64,000 nucleotides of DNA from assembly GCA_958453305.1 (NCBI GenBank), contig CAUDXH010000002.1, forward strand, positions 1 through 64,000, written 5' to 3'. The translations under genes were made by a program, and so were the position numbers. The notes under the pieces were generated by a model. That model was not told the DNA's origin, ran no database searches, and was given only the letters and a program-made list of their open reading frames with translations. The DNA comes from an uncultured Bacteroides sp. Lineage in GTDB: Bacteria; Bacteroidota; Bacteroidia; Bacteroidales; Bacteroidaceae. Of the stretch, positions 60,545 to 64,000 are shown piece after piece. Numbering within the stretch: the first letter of the stretch is position 1; the number at the start of each line of letters is the position of its first letter.

Positions 60545-61381
60545 ATGAGCCATATACAATTAGGAAGATATAATCAACTGGAAGTTGTAAAAGAAGTAGA
60601 CTTCGGTATGTATTTGAATGGAGACGAGGATGGTGAAATCTTGTTGCCCAAACGTTATGTGCCTGAAGATTGTAAACCGGGTGACATACTGAATGTTTTT
60701 ATTTATCTGGATATGGATGAACGTCTGGTGGCAACGACATTAACCCCTTACGCCCAGGTGGGTGAATTTGCTTATTTAGAAGTAGCCTGGGTGAATCAGT
60801 ATGGAGCTTTTTTAGACTGGGGATTGATGAAAGACCTTTTTGTTCCGTTCCGTGAGCAGAAACTGAAGATGCAAAAAGGAAAGAAATACCTGGTGCATAT
60901 ACATCTGGATGATGAGAGTTATCGAATTGTAGCCTCTGCAAAGATAGAACGCTATCTGTCGAAGGATAGAGCTGGCTATCGGCAGGGAGAAACGGTAGAT
61001 GTGCTGGTGTGGCAGCAAACCGATCTTGGCTTTAAAGTAATTGTGGATAACCAATACAGCGGAATGTTATATCGTAATGAAGTATTCTGTACTTTGAACC
61101 CCGGCATGCGTATGCAGGCTTATGTAAAGCAAGTGCGTGAGGACGGGAAAATAGACTTGGAACTTCAGCGGGGAGGAGTACGTAAAGTAGATGATTTTTC
61201 AGAAGTGCTTTTAAATCATATTAAGGAAAACGGTGGATTTACATCGATGAATGATAAAACCGAAGCAGAATTGATTTATGAAACATTCGGAGTGAGCAAA
61301 AAGACCTTCAAGAAGGCGGTGGGTGAATTATATAAGAAGCGTCTCATCGTATTAGAAGAAGAAGGTATTCGCCTGGTGTGA
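60545..61381 (+). CDS. S1-domain RNA-binding protein, CvfB/YitL family
   Basis: A 278-residue cytoplasmic protein with three S1-like OB folds (about 1-60, 62-135, 145-205) and a C-terminal winged helix (about 215-278: FGVSKKTFKKAVGELYKKRLI). This is the arrangement of CvfB, which affects virulence factor expression in Staphylococcus. A general RNA-binding role is the safe reading. Confidence 0.88.
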   Translation: MSHIQLGRYNQLEVVKEVDFGMYLNGDEDGEILLPKRYVPEDCKPGDILNVFIYLDMDERLVATTLTPYAQVGEFAYLEVAWVNQYGAFLDWGLMKDLFVPFREQKLKMQKGKKYLVHIHLDDESYRIVASAKIERYLSKDRAGYRQGETVDVLVWQQTDLGFKVIVDNQYSGMLYRNEVFCTLNPGMRMQAYVKQVREDGKIDLELQRGGVRKVDDFSEVLLNHIKENGGFTSMNDKTEAELIYETFGVSKKTFKKAVGELYKKRLIVLEEEGIRLV

Positions 61382-61419
61382 TTACGACTGACGGATACGT
61401 AAGCCAAATCATAAAAAGC

Positions 61420-61464
61420 AAGGTGGTAAAGGAAATCTGAGTATGGAGATTCCTCTACCACCTT
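61420..61464 (+). terminator. Terminator of CvfB-like gene
   Basis: Arms 61420-61438 and 61447-61464 pair over about 18 bp with one mismatch, followed by TTTTTAATT. Confidence 0.85.
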
Positions 61465-61511
61465 TTTAATTGTATCTTCAACCCTTATTACCCAAACTAT
61501 TAGGAAAAAAG

Positions 61512-61542
61512 TTTGTACTGTGGTTTTTATTTGTTACTTTTG
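61512..61542 (+). promoter_or_regulatory. Promoter of AspT/YidE-type transporter gene
   Basis: TTTG (61512-61515), a 19-nt spacer and TACTTTTG (61535-61542): a perfect match to the Bacteroidales consensus, 29 nt before the ATG. Confidence 0.88.
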
Positions 61543-61571
61543 TCCCCCGAAAATAAAATAATTTTAATGTT

Positions 61572-63251
61572 ATGAATTGGCTACAAGATTTGTTAACGAA
61601 TCCCAACTCTATAGCCCACATAGTTGCATTATATGCATTTGTTATCGCTGCAGGGGTATTGTTGGGGAAAATTAAATTTTTCGGCATTTCGCTGGGAGTT
61701 ACATTCGTCTTGTTTGTAGGAATTATGGTCGGTCATTTCGGTTTTACAGGAAATCCGGCAATCCTTTCGTTCATTCAAGATTTCGGGCTGATATTATTTG
61801 TATTCTGTATTGGTTTACAGGTTGGTCCGTCGTTCTTCTCTTCGTTTAAGAAGGGAGGTATCACCATGAATTTGCTTGCGGTAGGCATAGTCATGTTGAA
61901 TATAGCAGTAGCATTGGCTCTTTATTTCGCTTTGCAAGGGCGTGTAGAAATGCCGATGATGGTAGGAATCCTTTGCGGTGCTGTGACAAACACGCCGGGA
62001 CTTGGTGCTGCCAATGAGGCACTGCAGCAGTTGAGTTATAACGGACCGGAAATTGCAATGGGTTATGCTTGTGCTTATCCGTTAGGAGTAATGGGTATCA
62101 TTTTGTCTATGATTGTTATCCGCTACATATGTAGAGTGGATATGAATAGAGAATCTGAAGAAATCCAGCAGGAAGAAGAAGCTAATCCGCACTTGAAGCC
62201 TTATACACTTTCATTGAAAATGCAGAATAAGGCTTTGGTGGGTAAAACATTGTCGCAGGTGCAAACTTTCCTTTCGCGTGATTTTGTATGTACGCGAATT
62301 ATTCAGGAAGGCAATATGAATACTCCGAATGCTAAAACCGTGCTTCACATGGACGATAAAATGCTGGTTGTATGTGCAGAAGATGACTCGGAAGCAATTC
62401 AAGCTTTTATCGGTTCTCGCATTGACTTAGATTGGGATGCTACGAATCAGCTGGATAAACCGATGGTTTCTCGCCGTATATTGGTTACACAGCCTAAGAT
62501 TAACGGAAAGACTTTGGGAGAGTTACATTTCAGCAGCATGTATGGAGTAAACGTAACTCGTGTGAACCGTTCAGGTATGGACTTGTTTGCTGCCCGTAAC
62601 TTGCGTTTGCAAGTAGGTGACCGCGTGATGGTAGTAGGAACACAAGATGCTATTGAACGTGTTGCAGGTCTGTTGGGTAACCAGTTGAAACGTCTTGACC
62701 ATCCCAATATCGTCACCATCTTTGTGGGTATTCTCTGTGGTATTATTTTCGGAAGTCTGCCTATTGCAATTCCGGGAATGCCTACACCGGTTAAGCTTGG
62801 TTTGGCTGGCGGTCCGCTGATTATATCTATTTTAATCGGACGATTCGGTCATAAGGTGAAGCTGGTAACTTATACTACTATGAGTGCGAATTTGATGTTG
62901 CGTGAAGTAGGTCTGGTACTTTTCCTTGCCAGTGTAGGAATCAAGGCTGGAGGAAACTTTGTGCATATGGTCGTTGAGGGCGACGGATTACTTTATGTGG
63001 GTCTGGGCTTCTTGATTACATTTATTCCACTGCTGATTATGGGTATAGTGGCGCGTTGGCGTCATCGTATCAATTATTATACGTTGATGGGACTTATTGC
63101 TGGTAGTAATACAGACCCTCCCGCATTGGCTTATGCGAATCAGATTTCAGGAAACGATGCACCTGCCGTAGGCTATTCAACAGTTTATCCGTTGGCAATG
63201 TTCCTTCGTATCCTTACAGCTCAGCTTCTTATTTTGACATTGGCGGGTTAA
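61572..63251 (+). CDS. Putative transporter, AspT/YidE (AAE) family
   Basis: A 559-residue membrane protein: about five helices (about 15-185), two RCK_C/TrkA-C domains in the middle (about 205-290 and 293-375), then about five more helices. The paired motifs GAVTNTPGLGAANEAL (about 137-152) and GSNTDPPALAYAN (about 516-528) are the duplicated signature of the aspartate:alanine exchanger family. The real substrate is unknown; family members exchange aspartate/alanine or succinate-like acids. Monocistronic by its promoter and downstream features. Confidence 0.92.
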   Translation: MNWLQDLLTNPNSIAHIVALYAFVIAAGVLLGKIKFFGISLGVTFVLFVGIMVGHFGFTGNPAILSFIQDFGLILFVFCIGLQVGPSFFSSFKKGGITMNLLAVGIVMLNIAVALALYFALQGRVEMPMMVGILCGAVTNTPGLGAANEALQQLSYNGPEIAMGYACAYPLGVMGIILSMIVIRYICRVDMNRESEEIQQEEEANPHLKPYTLSLKMQNKALVGKTLSQVQTFLSRDFVCTRIIQEGNMNTPNAKTVLHMDDKMLVVCAEDDSEAIQAFIGSRIDLDWDATNQLDKPMVSRRILVTQPKINGKTLGELHFSSMYGVNVTRVNRSGMDLFAARNLRLQVGDRVMVVGTQDAIERVAGLLGNQLKRLDHPNIVTIFVGILCGIIFGSLPIAIPGMPTPVKLGLAGGPLIISILIGRFGHKVKLVTYTTMSANLMLREVGLVLFLASVGIKAGGNFVHMVVEGDGLLYVGLGFLITFIPLLIMGIVARWRHRINYYTLMGLIAGSNTDPPALAYANQISGNDAPAVGYSTVYPLAMFLRILTAQLLILTLAG

Positions 63252-63292
63252 AATGGATATTTGATTGAATTTCTGTTTTTTTTCACGAAATA

Positions 63293-63338
63293 ATTTTCTT
63301 GATAAAAGAATTATGCTTTAATTTGTAATCAAGAAAAT
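63293..63338. repeat. Inverted repeat upstream of 58-residue membrane protein gene
   Basis: A perfect 11-bp inverted repeat (63293-63303 / 63328-63338). A TTAATTTG -7-like box (63318-63325) lies in its loop, so the repeat could be an operator. Confidence 0.45.
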
Positions 63339-63362
63339 AAACCATAAAAATAGAAGACACAC

Positions 63363-63539
63363 ATGAAAAGCTTGTTAAAGAACTTGGGAGTAATATTGGT
63401 GATAATCGGTGCTGTTATTCTGATTGCTTGTTTTGCAAGTGGCAATGTAAATAACAACTCTGTTTTGGGAGTTTCATTGCTGTTGGTAGTAATCGGTCTG
63501 ATTTCTCATATTATCCTGAACAAACGTATTACAGATTGA
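63363..63539 (+). CDS. Small two-helix membrane protein (58 aa)
   Basis: ATG to TGA encodes 58 residues: a short basic start, a first helix (LGVILVIIGAVILIACF, about 8-24), a small loop of Gly/Asn, and a second helix (SLLLVVIGLISHIIL, about 38-52) with a KRITD tail. Both sides are supported: an AT-rich promoter-like leader upstream and a strong terminator downstream. It appears conserved in Bacteroidales in my recollection, with no known function. It is too short for most ORF filters. Confidence 0.75.
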   Translation: MKSLLKNLGVILVIIGAVILIACFASGNVNNNSVLGVSLLLVVIGLISHIILNKRITD

Positions 63540-63560
63540 TTTTAAGTTATCTGATTTAAC

Positions 63561-63598
63561 AAAAAAGCCTGAATCAACTAAATGATTCAGGCTTTTTT
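63561..63598. terminator. Bidirectional terminator between small membrane protein gene and queA
   Basis: A perfect 16-bp inverted repeat (63561-63576 / 63583-63598) with six A on one side and six T on the other. Confidence 0.9.
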
Positions 63599-63729
63599 GT
63601 TAATACGCTGTTGAATGTAAATCTCTGTTAGAGCTATTTAGCTTATTCTTGCGACCGTTTCTGATTTCCTTGCTGAGATAAGATTACGGTTTGTTTCTTT
63701 CATTCTTTTCTTATATGCTTCGATTGGTT

Positions 63730-64000
63730 TCACGGAATCAGTAAAGAGGAATCGCCGTAACTTAAGAATCGGAAATCATGTTCCAATGCATAATTGTAAA
63801 TCCGATGCCAGTCTCCCTTGACGAAAGCCGAGACCAAGAGCAGCAAGGTACTCTGTGGCTGATGGAAATTGGTTACCATCTTTTTCACAATCTTATAGGT
63901 ATATCCGGGAGCGATAATAATCTGTGTGCTGGTGTGAAATGTATCCAACTGATTTCGCGTCATATAATCCATGATATGCTGTAATGCCTCTGTTGCTGTA
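63730..64000 (-). CDS. queA: tRNA preQ1 ribosyltransferase-isomerase, C-terminal part
   Basis: The 3' end of queA; the frame stays open to the window edge. Visible residues include TSTQIIIAPGYTYKIVKK, NFHQPQSTLLLLVSAF and the closing HDFRFLSYGDSSLL, which are the conserved C-terminal QueA blocks. QueA transfers and rearranges the ribosyl part of S-adenosylmethionine to make epoxyqueuosine in tRNA. The N-terminal two-thirds lies outside the window. Confidence 0.92.
   Translation of the reverse strand, partial: TATEALQHIMDYMTRNQLDTFHTSTQIIIAPGYTYKIVKKMVTNFHQPQSTLLLLVSAFVKGDWHRIYNYALEHDFRFLSYGDSSLLIP

Overview
The window looks like chromosomal DNA from a gut Bacteroidales bacterium (Bacteroides or Phocaeicola type; I cannot fix the species). 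The signs are promoters of the TTTG-N19-21-TAnnTTTG form, almost no Shine-Dalgarno sequences, many SpII lipoproteins, a polysaccharide-utilization fragment with a hybrid two-component system (HTCS), and DUF4493/PCMD and fimbrillin-type surface proteins. No tRNA, rRNA, CRISPR array, phage or complete insertion sequence was seen.

Region 1 (1-8.6 kb) is the end of a polysaccharide-utilization locus. A 5'-truncated HTCS regulator is followed by convergent genes for a GH105-DUF2264 fusion, a GH43 and a GH16 enzyme, then KDG kinase and KDPG aldolase. Together they suggest release of unsaturated uronate from a uronate-bearing polysaccharide and its entry into central metabolism through KDG. The two minus-strand operons share a long sequence element at exactly the same distance from their -7 boxes, which is the best candidate for the HTCS operator. 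SusC/SusD genes and a lyase are not in the window.

Region 2 (9-21 kb) is mostly core: an ABC-F ATPase, an M13 metallopeptidase, fabI with a GldB-like lipoprotein and an RsmI-like methyltransferase, a GNAT acetyltransferase, a membrane protein with a Nudix-like tail, lipA and a DPP-IV-type peptidase. Unusual tandem repeats sit before the M13 peptidase and before fabI.

Region 3 (21-33 kb) holds a TonB-C protein, a TolC-HlyD-ABC2-ABC2 efflux operon without its own ATPase, a surface operon (fimbrillin-like lipoprotein, coiled-coil membrane protein, S41 protease) and gdhA.

Region 4 (33-44 kb) has a large PPDK-like protein with receiver-like domains and no phosphohistidine domain, an acyltransferase, and an AraC-RND-adaptor-pump-TolC efflux cluster.

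Region 5 (44-54 kb) is a seven-gene operon of DUF4493 and PCMD lipoproteins arranged around one outer-membrane beta-barrel. It is the least understood unit here and the best candidate for an undescribed system. It has a structured leader, an internal long hairpin and recently duplicated PCMD modules.

Region 6 (54-64 kb) is core: asd, a cation/proton antiporter, tcdA, a LolD-type ATPase, a secreted endonuclease/phosphatase-family lipoprotein, a CvfB-like RNA-binding protein, an AspT/YidE-family transporter, a 58-residue membrane protein and the 3' end of queA.
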